The notes below the pieces were generated by a model. That model was not told the origin of the DNA. It was given only the letters and a program-made list of their open reading frames with translations, and made no database searches. From the NCBI GenBank assembly GCA_027603065.1, contig JADGJP010000024.1, positions 1 to 64,000 on the forward strand: a stretch of DNA of 64,000 nt, written 5' to 3'. This DNA comes from Geranomyces variabilis. Lineage: Eukaryota; Chytridiomycota; Chytridiomycetes; Spizellomycetales; Powellomycetaceae. Of the stretch, positions 44,815-57,862 are shown piece by piece; position 1 is the first letter of the stretch; each line of letters starts with the position of its first letter. Made by a program: the position numbers and the translations under genes.

Positions 44815-47800
44815 CTCGTCATGGACTGCATTCCTACCCGAAGCGAGCACTGATCCGTTGCGCTCCATCTCCTCGATGAGCACCTTCCAGTACTGCTCAT
44901 CCGCAACGCTGACACATTCAGCGATCTTTTTGCTTCCGGCACTAGCCTTCTGCGTTTCCAACTGCGCACCGGGCGATGTCTCATCCCCAAACGCATCTGC
45001 GTCTTTCTTGTCTGCTAGCGTGCGCATGAAAATTGGCATAAGCTGGTCTGACATCACAGGGTTGCGTTGCCTCGCGTCGGGAGTTTGAATCAGGTTGAGG
45101 AACTCCGCACGCGGTACAAACTCGACTTTGCGTCCGAGGCGAGCGAACGTGTCGGCAAGTGCCGGCCACGTCGCCGTGTGCGGGTTCGCAATGTGGTATA
45201 CATTGAATTGCGATTCGCCAGCGTCGGGGCGGATGGACAAATCAACAATACCGTCAGCGGCGACGTCCATCGGTATCCAGTCAATGTTCTCGCTGTTTTC
45301 GGGCAATACGCCGAGGTTCAAGCCCGTCGCCACCAGCGCAAGTTGGAAATCGGTCTTGTTCCACGCGCCCGTGCGCGAGTCTCCCGCAAGCTGGCCGCAA
45401 CGAAAGATGGTGGCGTTGATGTCGAGGCGATGAGCTGCTTCTTCCATCAGACGCTCGCTGACCCATTTTGAGAGCCCGTAGCCCATGGGAGCCGCAACGG
45501 AAGGGTCGTTGGGCACCGGCGTCTCGGGGATTAACTTTCCTTGCTTGGGGCGCGTGTAGGCTGCAACGCTGGAGATAAAGTGGAACGACTTCTGGATTGT
45601 GGTTGTGCTGAATTTGATGAAGTTGAAAACTCCTGCAAAAGAAAAAGAAGACGATGAGCTCCTCTGCACGTAAGCTTGATGACGGCTGATATACAAACGC
45701 ACCTTTGATGGACCCATCAAATGCATCGACGGGGAAACTCCAATTCACTGGCCACGCAGCGTGAATTACGTCGGTAACTTGAGCGGCCAGTTCATTGTAC
45801 TTCTCTTGTCCAACGCCCAACCACTCATCATCAAACTTCGAGTTCAAGCCGACAAGTTTGCCCTGGTTCGCGGCAGTCTTCAAGGCTTCAGCGTTCATGC
45901 CGCGCCGTTCGTAGGCCTGAGACTCACGATCGAGGTCATCGCCGCCGCGGTGCAGGCAGTAGACCTTGTTGACAGAGGTAGTGTTCAAAAGTGTAGACAA
46001 GACCGCCACACCCAGTGCGCCAGATGAGCCCGTAAGCAGTACGGTGCGAAGCCCAGACGTGGCCCGAGTCGACTTTGCAAGCGGTGTGACAGTGGCGAGC
46101 TGCTCAACGTACTTGGCAAGAAGGTCACGCGCCTTGCTAGTCCCTTTGCCTTCCTTTGGCAATGGCCGAGGCTCTGGGTGCAGACCTTCTTCAGCGGCAG
46201 GCGCTGTCGCGTGGCTGATGCCTTCGAGTGCAGCCGCCAGCGAGGCGATCGTAGATTCGTCAAAGATGAGCTCAACCTGGAAATCCTTGTGGAGGGCTTT
46301 GGCAAGGCGATTGCGCAACGTGGTGGCGCCGAGGGAGTCGAGACCCAGCTCAAACATGCTGAGGTCCGTTGGCAGCTGTGCGTCGGGAACGCCTACAATG
46401 CTCGCCAACTCCTTGCGAATGACCTGCTGCACGTCAGTTGGCGCTGACGCTGAGGCAGCGGGCTGCAGGGTCTTGAGGAATTCGCCAAGCTCCTTCATTG
46501 ACGAGTTGGTGAAGAGTAGGTCCTCCGGAACGTCCGGCCCGAGGACTTTGGCCAACTTGTTGCGCACTTGCGTAGCAGTCAGCGAGTCCAGACCCAGCTC
46601 AAACAGCGATACCGTGGATTTGGGATCAATGACAGCGCGGTCGACCTTCATCGCCTCCGCGAGCAGCCCGCGGGCATACTCAACAATGTCGCCGGGAGCG
46701 GAAGCCGCTTCCGAACCCACCGAGTAACCTTTTTCGTAGCGTTCGTACAGAGCGTTGATTCTGCTTTCGAGCATTTTCTCAGCGGGTACACGCTTGACGT
46801 TACCCTTTCCTTCCGTTGTAGGGAACTCCTCAAACCCTAGCGGCAAGACCTCCACCAACTCTCTAACAAGCCTGCTGTGCTGCGGCGCGGCCCGGTTGGC
46901 ATCGTCAACGGCCTCATATACCTTCTCCATCATCTCCATAGGGTTATATTTGAGAACTTCCTCCCGGTCGAGCTGTATGAACGCCGAACACTGGAATCGG
47001 CCGGTGCCGATGACGATCGCCTCATGCACGATCGGATATGATCGCAGAGCCTGCTCCATCGGCACAGGGTTGGTCTTTTCGCCATTGACATGCACGATGA
47101 TGTCGTCTGCGCGGCCCCTGTACGCGTAGCACCGGTCGCGGACTCGGAGCCAGATATCGTTCGTGTCGTACCACTCCTCGTCGGTAACGCCTGACGCAAA
47201 GCCCGGGAATTTCGTGTTAACGAGCAGACGGAACCGCTCGTTACCCATCGGCTCCCAGCGTAACCATTTGTCGTCGACAGAGGGAGTCATCACGTTCCAC
47301 TCTTCGCCGCCGATAGTACGGAGAAGAATGCCGATTTCGGTGGCGCCATAGCCGGAGCGGACTTCTTTGCCGCGAGCGCGGGCTTTCTTGACAACAGCAT
47401 CTGGACAGGGTGCACCGCCATACACGATCAGTTTGAGACAGCCGATCTGGTTCCAGCGGTCGGGCTCAGCGTCCAGGTACTGAATCATTGATTCAAGAAG
47501 CGACGGCGGGAGGATCACTGAGCGTGCTTCGCTCTTGGCAATGGCTGCAACGAGATCGCGCGGTCGGTGAGGGGCAGAGAGCAGAGGAAGAATTGAACAC
47601 CCAACACAAGCGATCGTCTTGAACATGTTCAGGATGCCCATCATACTAAGAAAGTTGTTGGTTGTGTGAGACTAAGCTCTTGCGAAAACATGCTCTAAGC
47701 AGATTACCGCTGAAGCTTACTGGAAGAGAGGAGAGGGCAGGAACAAACTTTCATATATTTTGGCGCTGCCGTTGTTGTCAGTGGTGGCACTTCCAAAGTT

Positions 47801-48551
47801 GAACGTGATGTTATGCTGGAGCGCACGGTTTGTCCAGTATCGCAATTTCGGAAAAGACGTGCTGCCGGAGGAATGCATGGCCAAGCAGTTTGCCTCGGCC
47901 AACTCGGGTCCTTGACGCAGATGAGGATCCAAGCCAAACTCGAGTTTGGCTTGCGCGCTAGGGCCCTTGTCCAACAAAGTGCCAAAGTCAAAGCTGTCAT
48001 ACACCGAGAGATCAGGTATCTCCTTCTTCAGCTCAGCGAGTACGGCATCGAATTTGCCAGGTTCGGCAATGATGCCTTTCGCGTGAGATTTGTCGAGAAG
48101 ATCCTTGATCCCGAGAACAGCGTTGCGCGGTGACAAAAGAAGCGGCACGACGCTAATGGACATCAGCGATAGGACACTTAGCAGGTAGTTGACATGCGAC
48201 GATGAAAGAAAGCCAAGGACTGTCATAAAAGGTAAAGGCTTTATGTCAGTACCTGTGTTGACAACGGTGAGCCACTCTGACTGACTCACCGGTAGGACCG
48301 TCTGTAGTGTTAGACAAGCGCAGGTCATCGCGGTAGTGGGTGCTGCCGGTACTAACGGCGGCTGCAAGAGAGCGGCCGTTGAGGCTATGAAAATCGCCGC
48401 CTTTGGGGTATTTCACGAACACATGGTCCGGGTTTCTGCGGGAGGAGCAATAATGGATAGGGTTAGCCAGAACCCTCGCCGGACAGCACACTACCACAAG
48501 GGTGCATACTCGGCGACGACTTTCTCGAGGTCTGCAATGAAAGAAGTCATG
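44806..48551 (-). CDS. NRPS-like adenylate-forming reductase (A-T-T-R)
   Basis: Five exons (48551-48499, 48435-48290, 48219-47721, 47645-45703 and 45632-44806) give about 1155 residues. An adenylation domain (HSSGSTSFPK core motif; SGYGATEIG; YRGRADDIIVHVNGEKTNP) is followed by two consecutive carrier domains, FELGLDSLTATQVRN and FELGLDSLGATTLRN. Each has the DSL serine for phosphopantetheine. A C-terminal thioester reductase follows with TGSSGALGVAVLSTLL (NADPH loop) and YGLSKWVSERL (Tyr-x3-Lys). There is no condensation domain. Such enzymes activate an aryl or keto acid, load it on the carrier and release an aldehyde or alcohol by reduction. The product is unknown and no other biosynthetic-cluster gene flanks it. 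Confidence 0.88.
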
Positions 48552-49754
48552 ATTGTGATTTGTTTCTGTGTGATTGATGAGGGGGGAGGGCGGCGGGCGG
48601 TGCATGCAGCAGCCTTTTTGTATTGAATGTTTTTCCCCGCATCAATGAATGATTTTGTGTGCGCGTGTGCGCGCTGTCACAGCTGTGCCGTCACAGCGTC
48701 ACTGACTGACGGGCAGAACATTCCGCCGGCTGCGCACCCCCTGCCACCCCACCCACCCACGCTTTCGGATATTCGGAATCGAGAACTTTCCCGCTTCTTT
48801 TTACGCCATGGCGTCAGCGTCGTGACTCCGCGAATGTGAATTCCCTCATCTCCCTGCCTGACGGATTGCACTTCCTCGCTCTGGCCTCCCTGACGGAATC
48901 CCTTCGCATTCAGGATGTGACTAACATTGCCCTCGGGTGTTCTTGACATCATTCAGGGGAAAAAGATGGACGGCCGGCTGTTCATGTTGATTGTCGCCGC
49001 TACCAAACAGAATCGTGCAATCAACCGCAGTTGATACTCGCCACGTGGCCGGTAGTTTCCCGCGAAATGTGGAAAGGCGCCACGGGTACATGTCACGCAA
49101 TGGAACCTAAAAGCCAAACCATTCCTGTTCTTTCTTCTTCCACTTAATGTGAAATTCACCGCACTTGCGGAACGTCCACCTCCATACAGGTTATGCTTGA
49201 TATGTATGCTACTTGCTGCAAATGCTGGCGCGGTGTACAGGGCAAAGGTGATCATGCTGATGGATGCGTTTTACTGGACATTAGCGGACATTAGGAGAAA
49301 TGATCGAGCTTTCCATTGTAGATACTCAGTGTAGAAGCATATTGAATCGATGGCCTGGAGACCAGCCCCAACAAGGCTTACGTTGCTCTTCTACCAACGG
49401 GAGATCCATGTGCAATGGAAACGTCTTTCGCAACGTGACTCATGATGACTCACTGGGACAGAAGGCCAAAAAAGGGATAAAATGAACGGCCCACCCAGAG
49501 AAGAGGGTTAAAGATTCAGGCGGTGGCGGCCGGAGAGAAATATAAAGGGAAGTTGAGAGAAGGGAAGCAGGAGAGAGGGGAGGGGGAAGGGAGAGGAAGG
49601 GACGGACAAGATATTCCACAAAGCCAAAGCTCAGCCATTGGAGGGAGCGCCAAATAGAGCGTTTTTGATGGGAGTTAGGATCGCACTATGAAAAAAGTAA
49701 AATAGTAGCTCAGCACAGCTTAGCCTGCAAATAGATAGTTGATTTCGACAACGC
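48552..49754. other. Intergenic, 1.2 kb, reductase promoter side
   Basis: Upstream region of the reductase gene and 3' flank of the zinc-finger-like gene. It contains paired TGACTCA sites at 49436-49452 and a purine-rich (G/A) tract at about 49528-49612. No gene is supported. Confidence 0.45.
49436..49452. promoter_or_regulatory. Paired TGACTCA (bZIP-like) sites
   Basis: TGACTCA heptamers start 10 bp apart at 49436 and 49446, the same arrangement as at 20610-20626. They are about 890 nt upstream of the reductase start, so the link to that gene is uncertain. Confidence 0.4.
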
Positions 49755-51704
49755 CTACCTCATCAGACTTTGCCTGACAACAATGGTGCGATGAATGGTG
49801 ATGTTTCTCGGCGTACCCGCGTCCAGAACCGAATGTGCACTAGCAGGTGATCCTGGGGGTCCTCTCGCCGGTGAATTTGACGCAATCTGCCTAAATGCCT
49901 CGAGAATCGTCTCACGGTCATCAGCAGACAGCTCCTTTGATGATGATGAGGCCGAATTGGCTCCAGCGTTACTGGTAGCAGGTGACGCACTCGTACGTGC
50001 GCGTTTGGCGGGTGATTGAGACGTGACTTGGGTCGGGAGCGTGATGGTCAAATCTGGATTTCGCGGTCGCTTGGGTGTGCTTTGCGCGGGTGGTGGGGCA
50101 GTGGATGAGGACGGCGGAAGTGGCGGGGCGGAGGATGAGGAGGCGGGTGGGAGAGGCGGAGGGCTGTCGCTCCGGGACGGGGTGTCAGGCATCAGCAAAG
50201 GTGAATTGCCTCTTTCTGGGAAGCGAGCGGGATCACTCGCAGGTGTTGGTGTAGAAAAGAGGCGAGAAGTTGGGATTTGCCGCGCCGGCCGCGGAAGGTT
50301 GGCACGAAGCATGCGCGCCCGTTTCCGCATCGCCGATCCGGGCCGCAGGTCGTCTCCCGAGTCAAGATCCATTACGTTTGAGGAGGATGCGAGGGGTTCA
50401 TGAAATTCCTCATTGACATCCATGTGAAAGCTAGTGGAGGTGGCTCAGTCTCGTGCACTTGATGATATCAACCACTGCAACGCCTTGCGCACTTACCCGT
50501 CAGCATCCTGTTCCGCGGGCGACGGTAGGGTATAGTCATAGATTTCTTCGTGCGGTGAGGCCGGAAGGGTCATTAACGTAAAAGTCACTCGGTCGCCCCA
50601 CTCTAAACGATGACCATCCCGCGAGTATAAGAATTTTTCCCGTTCCGGCCACGCAGTGCGGTCTAGTAAGCAAGACAAAAATTCAGCGGCGAGCTTTGAA
50701 ACGTCTTCACAACGCAAACGAGGCTAACCATATTTTAAACGGTATCCATCTTCTTCGTGCTGAAAAATTCCGTTTGGCTTTCGGAATCTCCGCCTTAGTA
50801 TCTCTTCAATCACGAACTGATACCAGAATAGACGACGGTAAGTTAATGACGGACTTGATATGTAACAGCGGGCTGTACCTGAAGAGACGCGCTTTTGAGG
50901 GGATCGCTCTGAAGTCTCTCGGCGAGCTCTCGAACAGCCGGCAGGTTGGCCCTTCAAAAAATGCAATTCACAGTTAGCAAACCGGCCACATAATGCTTCA
51001 AAAAGCAGGAGTCACGAAAACAACGTACTTGTCTAGCTCTAATATGACGGACATGACAAGGTTGCCAACAACTAGTCGACGATGCTGTGGAAAGAGGAAG
51101 GGAGCGCATTCTTTGGCCGACGAGGAGTGCAGCGCTGGCGACTCTGGGTCAGCGGCCGGAATAGAGCTTGCAACCGATGGGCTGCGATCTCGGAAGTGGT
51201 CTATTCCGTCAGTAGATCCAGACGACTGACGCTCTAAATTCTGTGGTCGGCGTGGCGTCGAACTGTTCGCGCGACGGGCTGATGGTGGCGGCATGGCGGG
51301 TCGCGTGCGCGTGGGCGCGGGCTGCCCATGTCGTCTCCGAAAGTGCAAATCGAATTCTTCAGGGGATCTGGCCTCGCCACCACATTTGATTACACAACAG
51401 GGTATCAAGCCGGCGTTACCTGCGCGCGTATTAAAAGGTGCCCGTCAGTCACAGAGTCCATTTGCCACAAAAGCCAGCGCAGGGCATTTTTGGCTCCATG
51501 GAAGTTATTGCCACTTTTAGGAAGGTGCTTACGTGCAGACACTTTATGATCGCAGCCAACGACCTCGACTTTGCTGGCATGCACTTTTGAACAGTCTCGA
51601 CATGTCCTGTCCTCTACCGGGCAACGGCATGCACTTTCGAAGTGCGTTTTAAGCGACTGTGCTGATGGGCATACGTGGAGGCACAGCGGGCAAGTGGAAT
51701 GCAT
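49755..51704 (-). CDS. Zinc-finger-like protein with disordered C-terminus, unknown function
   Basis: Six exons (51704-51533, 51419-51029, 50951-50879, 50816-50729, 50662-50497 and 50430-49755) give about 521 residues. The N-terminus has two possible zinc-binding units: CPLCLHVCPSAQSLKTHFE with a following CRCPVEDRTCRDC cluster, and CCVIKCGGEARSPEEFDLHF with RRRH (C2H2-like). The middle has two related short motifs, DGYRLKYG and DGHRLEWGDRV. The last 220 residues are Pro/Ser-rich with basic KRxR patches and are probably disordered. A nuclear or ubiquitin-related role is possible but not shown. It starts close to the divergent rotatin-like gene. Confidence 0.65.
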
Positions 51705-52111
51705 TTTTGAGAGCGAATTTGCGACAGGGCTTTTGGACCACGGCCCGGTGGCGTGGGCAACGTCGGAGTACGGTGGCTTTTGATAGCGAGCTTGCAATCC
51801 AGCGGCGCGCAGATAGTCGGGTAAGAGCAGCGGCAGTGATGAGTGGCCAGCAGGCGGCAGGCGTGGGAAAGCAGCGTTTTTCTTTCCTTACGCGCAAGGA
51901 ATGGCAGCAGGGGAGCAGGGGGGAGAGCGTTGAGAGGAAGCCAGAGGGGGAAGACAGAGCGAACGAGACGAGGCGGAGGACTCCGCTCACGTAAGCCACG
52001 CGCATGTCACATGACCCAACCAGCACAGGAAACGTCAAAAGGGCAACACACACACGCGCAGGTTCCATCACGGGCTGGCACATCGGTTTGTGGGATGGCA
52101 CGAGTGCAACA
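51705..52111. other. Probable shared 5' region of the zinc-finger-like and rotatin-like genes
   Basis: The flanking genes diverge from here. Additional 5' exons of the rotatin-like gene could lie inside, since human rotatin has more N-terminal sequence than the model shows. No clear exon was found. Confidence 0.4.
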
Positions 52112-55100
52112 ATGGGCCTATTAGCGAACAAGCATGGTATGGCGCTTTCGAGCGTGCTTCCTATTATATCGGGGTTACTGGGACTAATCGGCTCTGTCAA
52201 GACAGCGCACCAGTGTCGCCACGGCGAGCTGACCGAGCTCGGCGCAGCCGCAGCCCTCCAAAGGCAGCCAGAGCTGCAGGACCCGTACGCGGTCGATCTC
52301 CCAACCATTGGCGGGTACACACGGGCGCGACGAATGCTTGGCCGAGCGACGCTGGAGAGTGGCTTCCATTGCCGTACAGGCCGCACGCCATTTGCAGCTA
52401 CACTTTCTTGGACTTGACGCAGTGTGCCGAGGAATCATTCGACGAGTTCTGCTATATTGCAGATCAGGAACTCTTACGGGAACGTTTTCAATGCTTTTTA
52501 TGGAACTACGGGCCCAGTATATTCCTGCAAAAGTCACACATGTTTCAGGTATTGGCAACTTTCACGCCTTGCAACGCGACGAATCGCTGTCTAATGCCCC
52601 GTATTACCCGGCGCAGTTCATTTTGCAACATGCCAAACTGGGTCCTGTCTCAACCGCATTTTGGTGTCTCATGACTCTGGCTCAAGCCTGGCAAGCGGAC
52701 TTCCGCGCCGCAATGGATGCGGCGCCAGACACGTGTTGGGAGAGCAGTGAGCTGGGAATGATGGATGGCGGCTCAGTTGGCAACTCGGCATTCGCAGAAC
52801 ACGAGTCGGTCGTCGCCGATTTTTCCATCTCAATTCCTTTCGCTGCGTACGAAGCTTTCATGTCTATGACGCCGCTTCTCAGCGACCCGCGTCACCTTGT
52901 GCCGGTCCTGCGCCTCTTGTCAATGCTGCTGCCGTTTGTAAAACTGCATCTCAGCACCTGCCAATTACCGGCAACCACTGCCGTGGAAACGAACTCACTT
53001 ACCCGTCCTGTGGCCGTTGTAATCGACAGTTTGGACCGGCTCCCGCACAACGTTTTAGATGCTGAGAGAGTGTACACGCGAGAGCGCATCGTAACCTTTG
53101 CCATAGACGTGTTTATGGCCTTGTCCTCGCTATCGTCACACCCGGAGATTTTGCAGGACCAGCTTCTGGGCTTTCTACTCGCGGCAAAGCATCCGAATGG
53201 TGTCCCTGCCACAGTCGCCGACCGGATATTAACGCGGCCGGCGTCATCAGATGGCGATCGATTGCTCGAAAACTTTATGCGACATGGCAAAGAGTGGGTG
53301 CAAACCGGTGTCTTGGAGGAAATCGAGGAAACATGGCACATGCACCGCGAGCGGGTTCTTTGTCGACCAATAGTCATCCGGGCCCTGATGGAATGCCTGA
53401 CCGACCAAGTAACTGCCGAGTTTAGAGCGCGCGCGTACGCCTTTCTATCCACCGTGATCAATGACGCTCGCGGCAATGATGATTTCCTGTCTCAAATCTT
53501 GATATCAAGCCAACTGCTGTTTGATTTCGATGAAGGAAAGCTGATGGAGGCTGTACTCAACTCCATCAAGAACATTGAACGCTGCACGCTAGCTACCTTC
53601 TGCTTAACGGCCTTGCTGCACAAAGACAAACGTTTGCGCGAAAGGGCCGCGGAAAAGCTTCATGCGACGTTTGCTACCGAGCTTCGTACAGCAGAGTTTC
53701 ACATAAGCCCTGCTGAGTGCCTTGTCATTCCTCCTTCACTGATTGCCATGCTTTCTTCGCCGACCCCGTCGGGCCTACGAACGGATCATAAAGGCTTCGA
53801 CTTGGAGCTGTTTGCACGCGCGCTTGAACAAGATCCAAAGGATCGTTCTTCATTCACGGATTATCTGCGAGCTTTGATGTCTGACATCCAAGATGAGCGA
53901 ACGCAACACCGAGCTCTGTGGCTTGATATAGCTTCCAAGCTCGTTAACGAGTTCTGTGGCAACGATCCCTGGACGAAATCGGCCTCCGCTTTACCTCGCC
54001 TGTTATCCGTTGTTCGCATTCTTATGGAGAAAGATGCCAAGGTTTTACAACAACTTCACGCCGCCCCGTCGTTCTTTTTAAGGCTTGCGGAGCATGTCTT
54101 CAATCCTGACGCTCAAGTCCGCTATGAGATAGGTCGCATTCTCGGCTCTTTTCTGGCCGATGCAGCACCGTCGTCAAGGCTTTCCTCTTGCTATCACATA
54201 TACGGAACTAGACCCACTCCTACTACTGAGTCTCTGCGCATGCCACCGGACGTCGACTGGATGTCTTTTTTCAAGGAATACAGGCAGATTGTTCGTCTTC
54301 TGAAAGCCGAGTCATTGCTGTTTGGCAGCAGGCCAAATCCGTTTACTTGGCGCGCCAACTCTGCTGGCGAGCTCCTAACCACAGCCCGCAACCACGCGCA
54401 ATTTCATGAGGCGCTTGATGCGCTGCAAAGCGCTTGTTGCTGTGAGCGAGACGCAACCGCAATCATCGACAATGCAATCGACAAGCCGTTAAGCAGAATA
54501 CTTACGGTGCCTCCAGCCAATGCCGATGATGCCGAACTGCTATCGAGAGTGTTGGTTTTCGTCCAGCACATACTGGATTGGAGCACCGATCTAATGCATG
54601 CTGAGCAGTGGCTGATCCCATGTTTCCAGCGAGTGCTCCTGCCGTGCTTGCACAACACGATGCCAACTTCTGACATCCTGCAGGGCCACGTCTTACGCTT
54701 TGCCGTAAAGGCTTTCCGGTGCGTACCACAAAGCTTGCAAATGGAAGTGCTCTCGCAAACGGAATGCTTGGCGGCGGTAATTTTATGGATTCAGAATTGC
54801 CAAACGGACCCGTCGCCAGAGAACATGTGCAACGCGCTGGAACTCCTAGCTGGAGTGGTCGCGCTACCTGCCCAATTTCCCACCAGTACTTTGGACAACG
54901 TTGTCTACACCCTGGTGTCATTCGTGACGTCCGTGCAACGAATGCGGGATGCTGGCGAGCCACGCTATCACGAGCGCGGACTGTACACGCGGAGTGTTCT
55001 TTGCTTGCGAATTATCGCCAACAAGAGCACCAGTGTGAACGCCTGGCTCAAAGAGGACTCACTTGGGTGGCTGGTGACGCTCTTGAACGATGAAGCGGGC

Positions 55101-57360
55101 GTACAAAAGCTAGCGCTTGGCATCGTTGCCAAGTTTATTGCCGCCGACGATTATCGTAAGGCTGTCGAAGCTGTGCTGCCGGATTACCTCAATCTTGCGC
55201 TTGAGATATTCGCTGACCCAGCTGCGGACTACAGTATGAAAAAAGAGGCTGTCGTGGTCATTGGCAACTTTTTACTTGCTGCCGTGGACACTCGCAGCTC
55301 ATCAGAAAATGACCGGATCATCTCTAAGCTAGTGGACGGAGGCTTGTTCAACGCGTTGCCGTCGGCGTTCGCAGCCTCTACGACGTTCACACCGTTTCAC
55401 ACTTGCCTGGCCGACACGCTTCTGACGGTTGCGAGAATGGAACCCAGGTACCTACGACAAATGCTATCGAATTTGGATCTATGGGAAGCGTTGGTGCGAA
55501 TTCTCCACCCGGAAGACTCCCTCGCTGGCCCCCGGGACCTCTGCCAGCGGTTTGCACACCGACAGGCAACCGAACGGCCGTACCCCCTCACAGCTTGGCC
55601 AGCCCGCGTTCGCTTTCTGGAGATGCTGTGGATAATGCTGAATCAGGATCCAGAGCTGCAAGAATACATCATTCAACACACGCCGCTTATTGGCCACGTT
55701 TTGGGCATATTGGATTTTTGCGCTTCACAAGTGAAAAGCGATTCACGGTCCTCTGGCGACGTGATTGACGAGGTTCTGGAGCCGAGCATGCGTGTGCTCT
55801 CCGAATTGCTGCTGACTTGCGCGACACAAGACCCGTCATCCTTGCAATCTCCGTTTCAATCCGCGTCGACCGGTGGAAATGTTTTGCGGATGATTGTATG
55901 GTCACAGAACGGCGATAAACAAATGGCGCGAACAGCATGTCAGCTGCTCGCTCGATTGGTCACGCTGCACTACGGCGGCACCGTCGACCTCAGCATGGAT
56001 AGTCTATTCGAAACGCGTCTGTCGGAGGATGAAGCGGCTGGAACCATTGCAGTTACACTTTATGATGTATTGGCACATGTTCTGCTGAACAAATACGATG
56101 CGGATGACGCGCCATCTATGGAATCAGTACGGCTGTCACTGCAGGCTCTGCTCGGATGCAACGGGCTCGTGAAACAGCGAGCGCTTCAAGGTTTGTATCT
56201 TGCCGAGTTCAATGCTGTTGCGGAATAGTAACTAACTGTTGCGGCAGGGGGATTCCTTCCTAGTATACTCAAGCGTTCTCAGGGCATACTGCGCTCGCCG
56301 GTGAGTTCAACATGGTGTCGCCGCCCTTTGCAAGTAACACCGTTACTGATTTTTGAAATCGCTAGGTCTTGAATCAAAGGCAACAGCATGATCTGCTTCT
56401 TCATCTGACAATGTGGCGCCATTCGATGGCAGGCTCGCAAATGGTCAAGGTATTCCTTTCGCGCAGCGCGCGCTGGAGCCAGACAGTTTCTCACGTCCTT
56501 GTTGCAGATTCAGGCAGGCAAGGCAAAGCTTCACGTCGTATTCCTCGAGGTGCTGGCACGTCAGGATTGCAACGAGGAACTGGTGCTGGAAATGCTCAAC
56601 GCTGTGGCAAATTTCATCGGAAACTGCCGCGAGAACAAACGACTCATGTTCCAAAGCCTCGTGGCGCGGGCGCCACAGAGCACGACATTGACGCAAGCGA
56701 TTCTGAATCTCGTGCGGAAGAAAACAACGTCTTTGCCCTTATTTCGAGCAAGCTTTAAGATATTCAAGGGATTAGCCTTGGACGCGGAAGCGCGCAATAT
56801 GATGTGGAAAGTACGGCCATGGATTTCTTGCGTTCAACAGGTGGGATTTGGCTTGATTCTGACATTTCACCTCGCCCGACGTGCTCAGTCACAGGTAGTT
56901 GCGAGCATCTGCTGCATGCTTGATCAGCTCGCGAAAGCCAAGGACCACAATAAAGCATTGCTGGTGCTGGAGTTTATGACCAACTTTACATGCAGCGTTG
57001 ACGGCCAGGTGACCCTCATGCAAACAGAAGGTGCTTTCGGTCAAGCAGCTCCCGTCATTTGCCTGTTGCTCATTCTGCATTTCAGGAGCCTTCAATCTTC
57101 TCGTATCTGTAGCGCGGTCGCAAGCGCTTACCCAAAAAGCTGCTGCGTTGCGCATTCTATGCAACCTGGCGGTCGCCAAAGAGAACAAATCTCGCTTTAT
57201 ACTTACGGAAGAGTTCATAACCGCTCTGCAGGAACTGCTTACAGCAAGCGATCCGGACATCACGGCACTGACTGCGGCTCTGATCCGTGCGCTTGTGCAC
57301 GAGAGCGAAAAGGCAAGCCCAGCAAGTCGCCTTTATTACTTTCAGCGGGTTTGTGGCTGA
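52112..57360 (+). CDS. Rotatin-like ARM-repeat protein (centriole/basal body)
   Basis: Modelled exons are 52112-52313, 52358-52548, 52617-56190, 56248-56300, 56366-56449, 56508-56840, 56895-57030 and 57086-57360, all in frame, about 1615 residues. The 5' end is uncertain. The N-terminal block (EWLPLPYRPHAI, then GPSIFLQKSHMFQ) matches rotatin's WLPLT and AEIFLQRP region. The C-terminus (ALLVLEFMTNFTCSVDGQVT, RILCNLAVAKENKSRFI, LIRALVHESEKA) matches its closing ARM repeats. The body is helical repeat throughout. Rotatin (Ana3 in flies) is needed for centriole and basal-body structure, so its presence fits a flagellated fungus. Identification rests on these two terminal blocks and general fold; human rotatin is longer (about 2,200 residues). 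Confidence 0.72.
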
Positions 57361-57526
57361 CAATTTTTCGTTTTCTATTGAAATAGAGCAAAGTGGCGCT
57401 CAAAAATGAAGGAATTTTGGATCTCGCAAGCTAGCCTCAAAATTGATACAATGGTCGTAGTGATCGTCGTCATCGTCGTCATCGGACCATGGAGCGAGAA
57501 GGCAGGCACGCTTGCGGCCATCAAGC

Positions 57527-57862
57527 CTATGTACTTCCAACCACAATTCTTGCGATGACGTCGGCCAGACTATCTGGATGATTATCTAGATAAAACCCGT
57601 TGATGAGGCGTACACAATGCCGATAGCTAGTGATGTCAATGTCGCTTGGCATGAGAGCGTCCTCAAGCGCTACTCTTATGTTTGTGGGAATGTCGAGAAA
57701 GTCGAGAAGCCTCGCCTTTAATGGATATGGGAACTCGGTCGCTATGCGTGACAGATGCGGCGAAGCAGTCGGCTGCTGGAGGCTTCTCTGACGGAGAGGG
57801 GATGATCGGTTAGGATGAAGCATTGTTTTCGCTTCGCGGTTGGCAGGTGTTGGGTGACTCAT
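57527..57862 (-). CDS. Small hypothetical protein
   Basis: An open frame from the ATG at 57862 gives 111 residues: a Ser/Gln/Pro-rich N-terminus, then a compact-looking part (RIATEFPYPLKARLLDFLDI, ALMPSDIDITSYRHCVRLIN and PDSLADVIARIV). Upstream in-frame sequence extends it by some 30 residues, but that part looks non-coding. It is convergent with the rotatin-like gene, 166 nt away. Family not recognised; additional 5' exons are possible. Confidence 0.45.
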   Translation of the reverse strand: MSHPTPANREAKTMLHPNRSSPLRQRSLQQPTASPHLSRIATEFPYPLKARLLDFLDIPTNIRVALEDALMPSDIDITSYRHCVRLINGFYLDNHPDSLADVIARIVVGST

